A DNA stretch of 64,000 bases, from contig NZ_FOPY01000015.1 in NCBI RefSeq assembly GCF_900113605.1, forward strand, positions 62,001 through 126,000. The letters run 5' to 3'. This document shows positions 25,279 to 33,895 of the stretch, piece after piece. The translations under genes were made by a program, and so were the position numbers. Source of the DNA: Modicisalibacter xianhensis. Its GTDB lineage: Bacteria > Pseudomonadota > Gammaproteobacteria > Pseudomonadales > Halomonadaceae. Numbering within the stretch: the first letter of the stretch is position 1; each line of letters starts with the position of its first letter. Below the pieces are notes generated by a model, which was not told the origin of the DNA, did not search any database, and worked only from the letters and a program-made list of their open reading frames with translations.

Positions 25279-25836
25279 GTGACCAGCCAGCCATTTCTGA
25301 CCGACATCCAGACCATTCGCGAGCGTGCACGCCAGCACATCGAGAATGGCGCCGTGACCGAAGGCTACCGGGCCGATCGCGAAAACGTCATCCGTCTGCT
25401 CAACGAGGCGCTGGCTACCGAGATCGTCTGTACGCTGCGCTACAAGCGCCATCAGTACATGGCCAGCGGACTCAGTGCCAGCGTGGCGGCGGACGAGTTT
25501 CAGGAGCATGCCGAGCAGGAGCAACAGCATGCCGACTGGCTCGCCGAGCGCATCGTCCAGTTGGGTGGTGAACCCAACTTCTCGCCGGAAGGCCTGCAGA
25601 CCCGAGCGCACGCCGAGTATGTTGCCGGCGAGACACTACGCGACATGATCAAGGAAGACCTGATCGCCGAGCGTATCGCCATCGACAGCTACCGCGAGAT
25701 CGCGGCCTATTTCGGTGAACAGGACCCGACATCGCGACGCATCATGGAGGATATTCTCGCTCAGGAGGAAGAGCATGCCGACGACATGCAGGGCCTGCTC
25801 GAAGGTCTTGATGCCCTGCAACGCAACGATGCTTAA
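25279..25836 (+). CDS. Ferritin-like/bacterioferritin-type protein
   Basis: A 185-residue four-helix bundle of the ferritin-like class, likely storing or oxidising iron. Metal-ligand motifs are EALATEIVCTLRYKRH in helix 1, EHAEQEQQHADW in helix 2, and AERIAIDSYREI and QEEEHADDM in helices 3 and 4. It is longer at the N-terminus than bacterioferritin, and no haem-ligand Met is obvious. The start is the GTG at 25279 with ribosome site AAGGAGG; there is no ATG close by. The downstream genes are a peroxiredoxin and Mn catalase. Confidence 0.8.
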   Translation: MTSQPFLTDIQTIRERARQHIENGAVTEGYRADRENVIRLLNEALATEIVCTLRYKRHQYMASGLSASVAADEFQEHAEQEQQHADWLAERIVQLGGEPNFSPEGLQTRAHAEYVAGETLRDMIKEDLIAERIAIDSYREIAAYFGEQDPTSRRIMEDILAQEEEHADDMQGLLEGLDALQRNDA

Positions 25837-25870
25837 CACCTGCGGGTCTTCACGACCTGGCGACAGAGTG

Positions 25871-25925
25871 GAAGGAAATAGCCCATGCCTCTTTGCTTAT
25901 CCATAGGCGTTATTTCCTTCTCTCC
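25871..25925 (+). terminator. Inverted repeat after the ferritin-like gene
   Basis: GAAGGAAATA (25871-25880) is complementary to TATTTCCTTC (25911-25920), with a 30-base loop that has partial inner pairing. It ends TTCCTTCTC. A possible terminator or mRNA-stability element ahead of the peroxiredoxin gene. Confidence 0.4.
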
Positions 25926-25996
25926 CAGCATGCTGTCATGCTCAAGTATCCATGAAATCGCTGTTTTCAGCGCCCATTCGTTATAAGGAGTGAACC

Positions 25997-26635
25997 ATGT
26001 CTTTGAGACTCGGCGATATTGCCCCGGACTTCACCCAGGAAAGTACCGAAGGCCCGATCAACTTTCACGAATGGGCCGGTGACAGCTGGGTGATCCTGTT
26101 TTCGCACCCCAAGGACTTCACCCCCGTCTGCACGACCGAACTGGGCGAGGTGTCACGCCTCAAGCCGGAATTCGACAAGCGCAACGTGAAGGCCATTGGT
26201 CTGTCGGTCGACCCGGTCGAAGAGCACGTGGCCTGGGCCGGCGACATTCAGGAAACCCAGGGGTACGGCCTCAATTTTCCGCTGCTGGCGGATGCCGATC
26301 GCAAGGTCAGCGACCTGTACGACATGATCCACCCCAACGCCAGCGACTCGACGACGGTGCGCTCGGTATTCATCATCGATCCCGCCAAGAAGGTGCGTCT
26401 GACCATCACCTACCCGGCCAGCACCGGGCGCAACTTTCCCGAAATCCTGCGCGTCATCGACAGCCTGCAACTGACGGATGACTACAAGGTGGCCACGCCG
26501 GTCAACTGGACCGATGGCGGCGATTGCATCATCGTGCCCTCCGTCAGCAACGAACAGGCTGCGGAACTCTTCCCGCAGGGATGGGACGAGAAGAAGCCCT
26601 ACCTGCGTATGGTCAAGCAACCCAACAAGTCCTGA
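25997..26635 (+). CDS. 1-Cys peroxiredoxin (Prx6 type)
   Basis: Reduces peroxides in the cytoplasm. The 212-residue protein has the peroxidatic motif PVCTTE with Cys45 and the preceding HPKDFTP, and the extended C-terminal dimerisation region of the Prx6 subfamily (GDCIIVP, KPYLRMVKQP). No resolving Cys is found at the usual 2-Cys place. Ribosome site AAGGAG precedes the ATG at 25997. It follows the ferritin-like gene and precedes Mn catalase, a plausible peroxide-defence group. Confidence 0.93.
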   Translation: MSLRLGDIAPDFTQESTEGPINFHEWAGDSWVILFSHPKDFTPVCTTELGEVSRLKPEFDKRNVKAIGLSVDPVEEHVAWAGDIQETQGYGLNFPLLADADRKVSDLYDMIHPNASDSTTVRSVFIIDPAKKVRLTITYPASTGRNFPEILRVIDSLQLTDDYKVATPVNWTDGGDCIIVPSVSNEQAAELFPQGWDEKKPYLRMVKQPNKS

Positions 26636-26678
26636 ATGACCGACCCGTCAGGCCCAGGACCGTAAAGAACCTGGATCC

Positions 26679-26716
26679 AACGACTTCGCCCCGCCTCCGC
26701 GCGGGGCGAAGTCGTT
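26679..26716 (+). terminator. Long hairpin after the peroxiredoxin gene
   Basis: A perfect 16-bp stem (26679-26694 with 26701-26716) around a 6-base loop. No T-run follows directly, so termination is likely but not certain. Confidence 0.6.
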
Positions 26717-27126
26717 GATGAAGGCCAAGTGATAATGAAAGATCAGGTAATTTGGCCTTTCTCGTTTTAAAAAGGTTAGTTTTTATATTGGTATAGTTGT
26801 TATTCCCCAGCCACTAACGCTCCCTAGACTTCGTGCCTGAAAATCTTTCTTAGCGCTTATTCGGCGAGCACACCCTTGAAGTAAAAATCGACAACTTGTA
26901 ACGCTCCATTACGCAAAGAATCTTTAACCCATCGGCTTTAAAAACATTACATTACTATAAATAAAATATAGAAATTTAATTATTTGCCGTTTGGAAAGTT
27001 TTGCGAATCACTTCTACCGTGAACTTCGTATAAGAACGATTCGCTTATTTTTTACCTAGCGGGATTTCAGGGGTGGACGATTAAAGTCAATGTCGTTAAT
27101 GACATTCAACCGTAAAGGATTACGCT
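26717..27126. other. AT-rich promoter region of the Mn catalase gene
   Basis: About 410 bases with markedly lower GC than the flanking genes and no credible ORF. The ribosome site AAGGATTAC lies at its end. It should hold the promoter of the catalase gene, but I could not pick a unique -10/-35 pair. The AT bias could mark transcriptional control or past insertion. Confidence 0.5.
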
Positions 27127-27951
27127 ATGTTTCACCATTCTTCGAAATTGCAGTATCACGTCAAGGTCGACAAGCCGGATCCCCAGTTCGCCAAGCTGCT
27201 CCAACAGGCTATCGGTGGCATAGAAGGTGAGATTCGTGTCGCCATGCAATATTTCTTCCAGGCCATGGGCGCACGTGGTGACGATCGTATCCGCGACATG
27301 CTGATGTCGACGGCCACCGAAGAGCTCTCGCACATCGAGATTCTCGGCCATGCCGTCGCGCTCAACCTGGAGGGAGCACCGGTATCATTGCAGGAAGAGT
27401 CAGCCAAGGACCCAGTGGTCAATGCCATCCTGGGTGGGGCCAACCCCCGTCACCTGCTCTCTTCAGGGCTGTCGGCCATGCCGGTCAACGCCAATGGCGT
27501 CCCCTTCGACATGAGTCATGTCTACGCCACCGGCAACATCGGAGCAGACATGCTGGCCAACGTGACGGCAGAAGCCGGTGGGCGTACCTTGGCGTCGCGT
27601 CTCTACAACTGGACGGACGACAAGGGCATGAAAGACATGCTGGCCTTCCTGATTGCCCGTGATACCTATCACCAGGAACAGTGGTTGGCCGTGATCGAGG
27701 AACTGGGCGGCATGAAGGCGGCACTACCGATCCCCAACTCCACCCCGGAAGAACACGAGGCCATGGAGCATTCCTACTACTACCTCAACACGCTGATGGA
27801 CAAGGAGGCCCCCGAGGGTCGCTGGTCCAGCGGTCCGTCACTGGATGGGCGTGGCGAATACACGGTCAAGCAGCAGCCGGAGCCGCTCGGTGAGGAGCCC
27901 AAGCTGGGCCGTGCCAAGGAAAAGTCCGGCGCCCAGAAAGAACAGATGTAA
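27127..27951 (+). CDS. Manganese catalase
   Basis: A 274-residue dimanganese catalase that breaks down hydrogen peroxide. Ligand motifs are the Glu in GEIRVAMQYFFQ, EELSHIEIL in helix 2 (Glu and His), then the later Glu and His of TAEAGGRT and IARDTYHQEQW. The C-terminal tail (EEPKLGRAKEKSGAQKEQM) is charged and disordered, as in other members. It stands alone after a long AT-rich gap and is followed by a terminator. Confidence 0.94.
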   Translation: MFHHSSKLQYHVKVDKPDPQFAKLLQQAIGGIEGEIRVAMQYFFQAMGARGDDRIRDMLMSTATEELSHIEILGHAVALNLEGAPVSLQEESAKDPVVNAILGGANPRHLLSSGLSAMPVNANGVPFDMSHVYATGNIGADMLANVTAEAGGRTLASRLYNWTDDKGMKDMLAFLIARDTYHQEQWLAVIEELGGMKAALPIPNSTPEEHEAMEHSYYYLNTLMDKEAPEGRWSSGPSLDGRGEYTVKQQPEPLGEEPKLGRAKEKSGAQKEQM

Positions 27952-27977
27952 GCTTTCCGGATCGCTCCGACGCAAAT

Positions 27978-28010
27978 AGCCCCGGCTGCAGTTCAGCATG
28001 CCGGGGCTTC
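27978..28010 (+). terminator. Terminator after Mn catalase
   Basis: AGCCCCGGC (27978-27986) pairs with GCCGGGGCT (28000-28008), followed by TCTCG. It lies between convergent genes and may serve both. Confidence 0.7.
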
Positions 28011-28032
28011 TCGTACTCGCTTACGGACAAGC

Positions 28033-28914
28033 TCAAGCCGACGTGGTCGGCCGCGCCTTGATCGCCACCCGCCGCTCGTGAACGGCAATGGCCAGTCCGC
28101 TGGCAATGATCACACCGCTGCCCACGTAAACCCACACATCGGGTATCTCACCCCAGAACCACCAGCCCAGGATCACTGCCCAGACCATGGCCGTGTAATC
28201 GAAGGGTGCCGCCAGCGAGGCCGGGGCATGGCGAAACGCCAGGGTGATGAAGGTCATTGCGCCTACCCCCAGGATGCCGGCCCCGACAAATCCGAACCAG
28301 TGTACGGGCTGCGGCGGTAGCCAGAAGAACGGCAACAAGGCGGTACTGACCAGCCACGGCACCAGCGTGACGTAGAAGACCATCGCCCAGAGGTTCTCGT
28401 GGGAGCCGTAGCGCCGAGCCGTGATCATCAGCAGTGCGTAGCACACGGCAGCGCCGACCACGATCAGCCCGCCGAGCTGGAACCCTTCCGCACCCGGGCG
28501 CACCACGATCAGTACCCCGGCGAAGCCGATCAGTGAAGCAATGAACGGCAGGCGCGCGACGCGTTCGTTGAGCATCGGGCCCGACAGCAACGTCACGAAC
28601 AGCGGCGCGGCGAAGGCGATGGCGGTGGCCGTGGCCAGCGGCAACAGGGTCAGCCCCATCACGAAGCAGTACATGGTGCCGGTCGCGATCAGGCCCCGCA
28701 GTAGGTGCACCTTGGGTCGGGTTGTCGCCAGGGTGCGCAGGCCGCCATTGAGGCTGGCAATCAAGGCAATCAACGGCAGCGAGACCAGGGTACGGAAGAA
28801 GATGATCTGCACCGGCGCAAAGCTTTGCCCCAGCCACTTGGCCACCGCATCGCCCAGCGCCAGACACAGGACACCGAGACACATGTAGGCAATGCCGACC
28901 AACGACGATGACAT
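28033..28914 (-). CDS. EamA-family (DMT superfamily) membrane transporter
   Basis: A 293-residue inner-membrane protein with ten hydrophobic segments in two EamA repeats (about 5-140 and 150-280). Such carriers mostly export metabolites or amino acids; the substrate cannot be read. Ribosome site AGGAGG precedes the ATG at 28914. It follows lhgO on the same strand with 85 bases between, so it could be the last gene of the glaH-lhgO unit. Confidence 0.85.
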   Translation of the reverse strand: MSSSLVGIAYMCLGVLCLALGDAVAKWLGQSFAPVQIIFFRTLVSLPLIALIASLNGGLRTLATTRPKVHLLRGLIATGTMYCFVMGLTLLPLATATAIAFAAPLFVTLLSGPMLNERVARLPFIASLIGFAGVLIVVRPGAEGFQLGGLIVVGAAVCYALLMITARRYGSHENLWAMVFYVTLVPWLVSTALLPFFWLPPQPVHWFGFVGAGILGVGAMTFITLAFRHAPASLAAPFDYTAMVWAVILGWWFWGEIPDVWVYVGSGVIIASGLAIAVHERRVAIKARPTTSA

Positions 28915-28998
28915 GAACGCCTCCTGAGCGATTCGTTAACGGGGCAAGGCAAGCCAGCATAGCTGATTCGCACCATTGTGGTGCGCCTACTGGCAGCC

Positions 28999-30195
28999 TC
29001 AGCCTTCCACCAGCGCCCTGACCTGCGCGACGATATGCGCCCCGATGGGAATCGCCGAGGTCGCCGCCGGTGACGGCGCGTTGCACACGTTGACCGTGCG
29101 CTGGGTGTTCACGAACAGGAAGTCGTCGACCAGCTTGCCGGCGTTGGAGACCGCCTGGGCACGCACCCCCGCCGGATAGGGCTCGAGATCGTCCAGCGTC
29201 AGGCTCGGACAGTACTTGCGCACCTCTTCCAGGTAGCCTTTCTTGTACAGCGAGTTCTTCAGCTCGATCAGCCCCGGGCGCAGGTTGCTCTTGAGCACCT
29301 TGCGGATCCCCGGATGGCGAAGCATGGCCAGGCTATCCGCCAAGGAAATATCGCTCTTCTGGTAACCCTCGCGCTTCCAGGCCAGCACCGCATTGGGGCC
29401 GACCGTGACGCTGCCGTCGATCATGCGCGTCAGATGCACACCCAGAAACGGCATCGACGGGTCGGGAATCGGGTAGATCAGGTGGTTGACGATGCGGTCG
29501 TGCCGAGCCGGCAGCCGGTAGTACTCGCCGCGGAACGGGCAGATGGTGAAGTCCGGCTCGATGCCCAGCATGCGCACCACGCGATCAGCCATCAACCCCG
29601 AGCAGGACACCAGGTGGCGGGCAGTGAACTCGCCCCGGCCGGTGGTCACCACGACCTCGCCGCTGCGTTCCTGCAGGCCGGTGACCGGCGTGGCGTAGCG
29701 GATCTCGCCGCCGGCGTCCTCGAACTCGCGGCCCATGGCGGCAGCGACCTCGGCGTAGCTGACGATGCCGCTGGAGGGCACGAAGATGCCGCCCACGCCG
29801 GTGATGTTGGGCTCGCGCTCGCGCAGCTCCCCTGCCGTGAGCCAGGTGCGCTCCAGGCCGTTAGCCTCGGTGCGCTCCCACAGCGCCTGCATGCGCTGCA
29901 GTTCGAGGTCGTTGGTGGCGACCAGCAGCTTGCCGCACGTGTCGTAGGCGATGCCGTGCTCGTCGCAGAAGGCCTTGGTGGCGCGGTTGCCTTCCAGGCA
30001 GAAGCGCGCCTTGAGGCTGCCCGGGGTGTAATAGACGCCGGCGTGGATCACGCCGCTGTTGTGGCCGGTCTGGTGGCGGGCCGGGCCGTCTTCCTTCTCG
30101 ACCAGCAGCATCTTCCTGTCGGGGTAGGCCCGGATGAGCTGCATGGCGGTGGACAGGCCCAGGATGCCGCCGCCGATGATGATGAAGTCGTACAC
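28999..30195 (-). CDS. lhgO: L-2-hydroxyglutarate oxidase/dehydrogenase LhgO
   Basis: A 398-residue FAD enzyme of the DAO family that oxidises L-2-hydroxyglutarate to 2-oxoglutarate, passing electrons to the quinone pool. FAD-binding GGGILGL is at residues 8-14; the family motif HQTGHNSGVIHAGVYY follows, and the C-terminus has AGVRAQAV. The start is a GTG at 30195 with AGCGAGG upstream. Its neighbour glaH makes its substrate, so the pair converts glutarate to 2-oxoglutarate. Confidence 0.95.
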   Translation of the reverse strand: MYDFIIIGGGILGLSTAMQLIRAYPDRKMLLVEKEDGPARHQTGHNSGVIHAGVYYTPGSLKARFCLEGNRATKAFCDEHGIAYDTCGKLLVATNDLELQRMQALWERTEANGLERTWLTAGELREREPNITGVGGIFVPSSGIVSYAEVAAAMGREFEDAGGEIRYATPVTGLQERSGEVVVTTGRGEFTARHLVSCSGLMADRVVRMLGIEPDFTICPFRGEYYRLPARHDRIVNHLIYPIPDPSMPFLGVHLTRMIDGSVTVGPNAVLAWKREGYQKSDISLADSLAMLRHPGIRKVLKSNLRPGLIELKNSLYKKGYLEEVRKYCPSLTLDDLEPYPAGVRAQAVSNAGKLVDDFLFVNTQRTVNVCNAPSPAATSAIPIGAHIVAQVRALVEG

Positions 30196-30254
30196 GTGCG
30201 CCTCGCTGTCAGGAAAACGCCTTCGGCCACCCTGATGGCGGCCGAGTTATCGGT

Positions 30255-31235
30255 TCATAGCTGGCGCGGCTGGCGCAGTGTCTTGGCATGGGTGAAATAG
30301 CCACGCTGACGCATCAGCTCGCGACGCAGTTCGGGGTGCGGCGTGAAGCGGTCGCGGCCATGCAGCCAGAAATGATTGTTGATCAACAGGAAGCTGCCGG
30401 TCGGCACGGGAACCGATAGCTTGTGCGCGCTTCCCTCCAGGGAGTCGGAAAGCTCGGCCAGCCAGTTGCCTTCCTCGAAGTTCTTCGGCTGCACGAACTG
30501 GTCGATATAGGCCATGATCGGGCGCCCCTCGGTATCCACGTCGAAGACGGGATGAAAGATGTCACGGTCGACCTTCTTGCTAGGTGGTGCCGTCCAGCGC
30601 ATCTCGCGACGGGCCAGCGGGTGGTGGTAGAACGTCTCGAGCTCCTCCCAGTCGTCCAGGTGCAGCAACAACGAGTTGCCTCCCTGCATGTTCTGCTCGT
30701 CGACCTTCATCATCAGCACGTAGTCGGTGTCCTGCTCGACGAACGTGCCGTCGTTGTGCAGCTCCATGACCCGGTGCGGCTGGCGCAGGTAGCTGTCCGA
30801 GTCGTCGACGTTCTTCACCACGAAGCGGGCATAATACTGGCCACTCATGGCATCGAAGTTGGAACGCCCCATCAGGTGGGCCACTGCCGTGGCGAACTTC
30901 ACCATCTCCTCGGCCTGCTCGACCCGGTCCAGCCCCTCCGGCGTGACCAGCAGCGCCCCCGTGTCCCGGTCCACCAGCGTATTGATCAACACTGGCTGCA
31001 AGGTGTTGCGACACAGGTCGTCGAGAATCTTCGCCACCCGGAACCGCAGAAATGACTTGTACTCCAGCGCCTGAACCGGCCAGTGCGCCACGGCATCGGT
31101 AAACGCCTGCACCGTCTCGGCCGGGAAGTGCAGGTTCAGCAGTCGTGGCGAGGGCGATGACGCCTCGAGACGGAAGCCGTGAAGAGTCTGGGGTATCGGC
31201 ATGGCGGCAGCCGGCAAACGGGTCAGGGCGGTCAT
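30255..31235 (-). CDS. glaH: Glutarate 2-hydroxylase GlaH (CsiD)
   Basis: A 326-residue Fe(II)/2-oxoglutarate dioxygenase that hydroxylates glutarate to L-2-hydroxyglutarate. The iron ligands His160 and Asp162 (ELHNDGTF) and His292 (WLHGRDRF) are present, with an Arg-rich 2-oxoglutarate-binding stretch just after. Ribosome site AAGGAGACC precedes the ATG at 31235. It is divergent from a CsiR/GlaR-like repressor, and a perfect inverted repeat lies in the shared promoter region. Confidence 0.95.
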   Translation of the reverse strand: MTALTRLPAAAMPIPQTLHGFRLEASSPSPRLLNLHFPAETVQAFTDAVAHWPVQALEYKSFLRFRVAKILDDLCRNTLQPVLINTLVDRDTGALLVTPEGLDRVEQAEEMVKFATAVAHLMGRSNFDAMSGQYYARFVVKNVDDSDSYLRQPHRVMELHNDGTFVEQDTDYVLMMKVDEQNMQGGNSLLLHLDDWEELETFYHHPLARREMRWTAPPSKKVDRDIFHPVFDVDTEGRPIMAYIDQFVQPKNFEEGNWLAELSDSLEGSAHKLSVPVPTGSFLLINNHFWLHGRDRFTPHPELRRELMRQRGYFTHAKTLRQPRQL

Positions 31236-31262
31236 GGCAGGTCTCCTTGTGAATATCGAGCG

Positions 31263-31290
31263 TTTATAAAAATATCTACATTTTTATAAA
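31263..31290. promoter_or_regulatory. Inverted-repeat operator between glaH and its regulator
   Basis: TTTATAAAAAT (31263-31273) is a perfect inverted repeat of 31280-31290 with a 6-base spacer, in an AT-rich stretch 28 bases upstream of glaH. It is a good candidate for the target of the divergent FCD-type regulator. The AT-rich core could also contain the -10 of glaH. Confidence 0.6.
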
Positions 31291-31376
31291 ACGTCAAAAA
31301 TAAACAACGCCGCTGTTTCGTCCACCTGGCCCGCTTTCGGTATGATGGCCGGCGTCATCGTTTTGGATATGCCCCC

Positions 31377-32063
31377 ATGGACACCCCTCCCCGCCAGAAC
31401 CTGGGAATGAGCGCCTACGCTTGGCTCAAGCGCGACATCATCCGTGGTATCCACCCACCCGGCACCAAGCTGTTGATGAGTGGACTGAAAACGCGTTACG
31501 GACTGGGCATCGGCCCGCTGCGGGAGGCGCTTTCACAACTGGTGGCCGAGCGTCTGGTCACGGCCGTGAGCCAGCGCGGCTATCGTGTCGCTCCAATGTC
31601 GGTCGATGAGCTGGAAGATATCTACGATGCCCGGGCGCAGCTCGAGGGGCTGGTCGTGCAGTTGGCGATCGAACGTGGCGACGACGCCTGGGAGGCGGAG
31701 ATCCTGGCCCGGGCGCACACCTTGAACAAGGTGGTCGACGTCAGTGGACCGGAGGAGGTACTGGCGATATGGGATCAGAGGCACAAGGCCTTTCACGGCG
31801 CCATTGCCGCCGGCTGTGGCTCGCATCATCTGCTGCAGGTGCGTGAGGCACTGTTCGACCAGGCAGAGCGTTACCGCCACCTGTGGCTCTGCGAGACCGT
31901 CTTCTCCGGCGCGGCGATCGAGCAGAAACGTCGCGAGCACGAAGCGCTGGTCGAGACCATCCTGGCGCGCGACGTGGCACGTGCCGTCCCCCTGATGCGT
32001 GAGCATCTCATGACCCCGGTACCGGTCATTGCCGAGGTCATGCGCGCTCGTGGCCTGGCCTGA
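31377..32063 (+). CDS. GntR/FCD-family regulator, CsiR/GlaR-like
   Basis: A 228-residue repressor with an N-terminal winged helix (SAYAWLKRDIIRGIHPPGTKLLMS to ALSQLVAERLV) and an all-helical FCD sensor domain with metal-binding-type residues (DLYDARAQLE-like DIYDARAQLEG, then His in DQRHKAFHGAI and GSHHLL). Divergent position to glaH-lhgO and resemblance to CsiR suggest it represses glutarate catabolism and is released by glutarate. This is inference from context. Confidence 0.88.
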   Translation: MDTPPRQNLGMSAYAWLKRDIIRGIHPPGTKLLMSGLKTRYGLGIGPLREALSQLVAERLVTAVSQRGYRVAPMSVDELEDIYDARAQLEGLVVQLAIERGDDAWEAEILARAHTLNKVVDVSGPEEVLAIWDQRHKAFHGAIAAGCGSHHLLQVREALFDQAERYRHLWLCETVFSGAAIEQKRREHEALVETILARDVARAVPLMREHLMTPVPVIAEVMRARGLA

Positions 32064-32270
32064 GCCCGCTGGCAATCGCTGCAAGATTTCCCGACGCGTC
32101 ACATTCTGTCATGGTGCCGCCGCGCTATACTTGAAAAGATTTCACAAAATGCGCTCCGGCGCCGCATGATGCTTGTTCCAGGCATCCCGGTAAATTATAT
32201 TGGCCGCCTGTTAGTTATATAAAACAATTACTTAACCTCCTAACAATTCAACCACAACAGGAAAACCACA
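32064..32270 (+). promoter_or_regulatory. Promoter region of the amino-acid permease gene
   Basis: A 207-base gap that becomes AT-rich toward its end (around 32195-32240). It lacks a terminator for the regulator gene, so read-through from it is possible. The ribosome site CAGGAAAACC lies just before the permease ATG. Confidence 0.4.
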
Positions 32271-33710
32271 ATGGCCAATCCGAATTCGACGAGCCAGTTG
32301 TCGCGTGTGCTGGCACGCAAGGACGTTCTCGCCCTGGCCTTCGGGGCAATGATCGGCTGGGGATGGATCGTCATGACTGGCAGCTGGATCGAGTCAGCAG
32401 GCAGTCTGGGCGCCATCACGGCATTTCTGGTCGGCGGTATCGCGATCATCCTGGTCGGCCTGACCTACGCCGAGCTGGCCTCCGCCATGCCGCAGGTGGG
32501 TGGCGAGCATGTCTACAGCTACCGCGCCCTCGGGCACTTCGCATCGTTCGTCTGTACCTGGAGCATCGTGCTGGGTTACATGAGCGTCGTCTCCTTTGAA
32601 GCCGTCGCCTTGCCCACGGTGATCGACCATCTCTTCCCGGGATACTCGGTCGGTTACTTGTGGACCGTAGCCGGCTGGGACGTGGAGGCTACCTGGGTGG
32701 CGGTCGGAGTACTCGGCTCGCTGGTGATGATGGGCATCAACTACGTCGGCATCCGCACCGCCGCGCTGGTACAGAAGCTGGTGACACTGCTGATCCTGGT
32801 GGTGGGAATCATGTTCATCACCGGTGCCCTGTTCACCGGCGACGTTGCCACCATGGATCCGCTGTTCAACGTCGACAACGGCGTGATCGGCGGCATCATG
32901 ATCGTGATGATCATGGTGCCGTTCATGTTCGTCGGCTTTGACGTCATCCCGCAGGCCGCCGAGGAGATCAACCTGCCATTCCGCGAGATCGGTCGCGTAC
33001 TGATGTTCTCGGTGCTCCTCGCCGTGGTCTGGTATGCCCTGATCATTCTGGGCACCTCGCTGATGCTCGATCCCCAGGCCCTCTCGGCCAGCTCGCTGGC
33101 GGTGCCGGATGCCATGCAGGCAGTGTTCGCCGCACCGTGGGCCGGCAAGCTGATGGTACTGGCCGGTGTCGCCGGGATCATCACCAGCTGGAACGCCTTC
33201 TACATCGGCGGCTCGCGGGCCATCTACGCCCTGGCCGAGGCCGGCATGCTGCCTGCCTTCCTGGCCAAGCTGCACCCGCGTCACAAGACGCCCGTCAACG
33301 CCATCCTGATGATCGGCATCGTCTCCAGCCTGGCGCCCTTCTTCGGCCGTCCGGCCCTGGTCTGGCTGGTCGATGCCGGCGGCCTGGGCATCGTCACCGC
33401 CTACCTGTTCGTGGCGCTCTCCTTCCTGGTCCTGCGCCGTCGTGAACCCAACCTCGAGCGCCCCTTCAAGGTCCGCCACGGCATGCTGGTCGGCGGCCTG
33501 GCCGTGATCCTGTCACTGGGCATGATCTTCCTGTACCTGCCGGGCAGCCCGTCTGCACTGCTGCCGGTGGAGTGGGTGGTGTTCGGTGGTTGGATGTTCC
33601 TGGGCCTGGCCATGTACGCCTGGGCGCGTGGCCGTTACGGCGTGGCCTACACCGCCAAGGCCATGCAGCGCGAGCTGGCCGGCCACTCCCCGGTCGACAA
33701 CGTGCGCTGA
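32271..33710 (+). CDS. APC-family amino acid permease
   Basis: A 479-residue transporter with about 12 membrane helices. The family's first-helix motif appears as AFGAMIGWGWIVMTG, and helix 6 carries GFDVIPQAAEE, typical for APC amino-acid or polyamine carriers. Substrate is not determinable from the sequence. Context (glutarate genes upstream, a piperideine-2-carboxylate reductase-like gene downstream) makes lysine or a related amino acid a reasonable guess. A terminator follows the stop. Confidence 0.87.
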   Translation: MANPNSTSQLSRVLARKDVLALAFGAMIGWGWIVMTGSWIESAGSLGAITAFLVGGIAIILVGLTYAELASAMPQVGGEHVYSYRALGHFASFVCTWSIVLGYMSVVSFEAVALPTVIDHLFPGYSVGYLWTVAGWDVEATWVAVGVLGSLVMMGINYVGIRTAALVQKLVTLLILVVGIMFITGALFTGDVATMDPLFNVDNGVIGGIMIVMIMVPFMFVGFDVIPQAAEEINLPFREIGRVLMFSVLLAVVWYALIILGTSLMLDPQALSASSLAVPDAMQAVFAAPWAGKLMVLAGVAGIITSWNAFYIGGSRAIYALAEAGMLPAFLAKLHPRHKTPVNAILMIGIVSSLAPFFGRPALVWLVDAGGLGIVTAYLFVALSFLVLRRREPNLERPFKVRHGMLVGGLAVILSLGMIFLYLPGSPSALLPVEWVVFGGWMFLGLAMYAWARGRYGVAYTAKAMQRELAGHSPVDNVR

Positions 33711-33738
33711 CATCGCTTCTGCTGCATAGTCTCCAAGG

Positions 33739-33763
33739 ACCCCGGCCACGTGCCGGGGTTTTT
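33739..33763 (+). terminator. Terminator after the APC permease
   Basis: ACCCCGGC (33739-33746) pairs with GCCGGGGT (33752-33759), then a T-run. Confidence 0.9.
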
Positions 33764-33895
33764 CGTTGGGCCAGACTCGCCAGCCGTAAGTCGAACGTCG
33801 AATGTCGAGACAGGCACACCGCTTTAGATACTATGTAGTACGAATACGAACGGACACTTTGGCGAGTTGTTCATATCGAACGTCAGGAGAACACC

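Noticed and set aside
32394-33479. 361-codon open frame antisense to the amino-acid permease
   Set aside because: Composition (runs of His, Gln, Asp) is the typical complement of a membrane protein gene.
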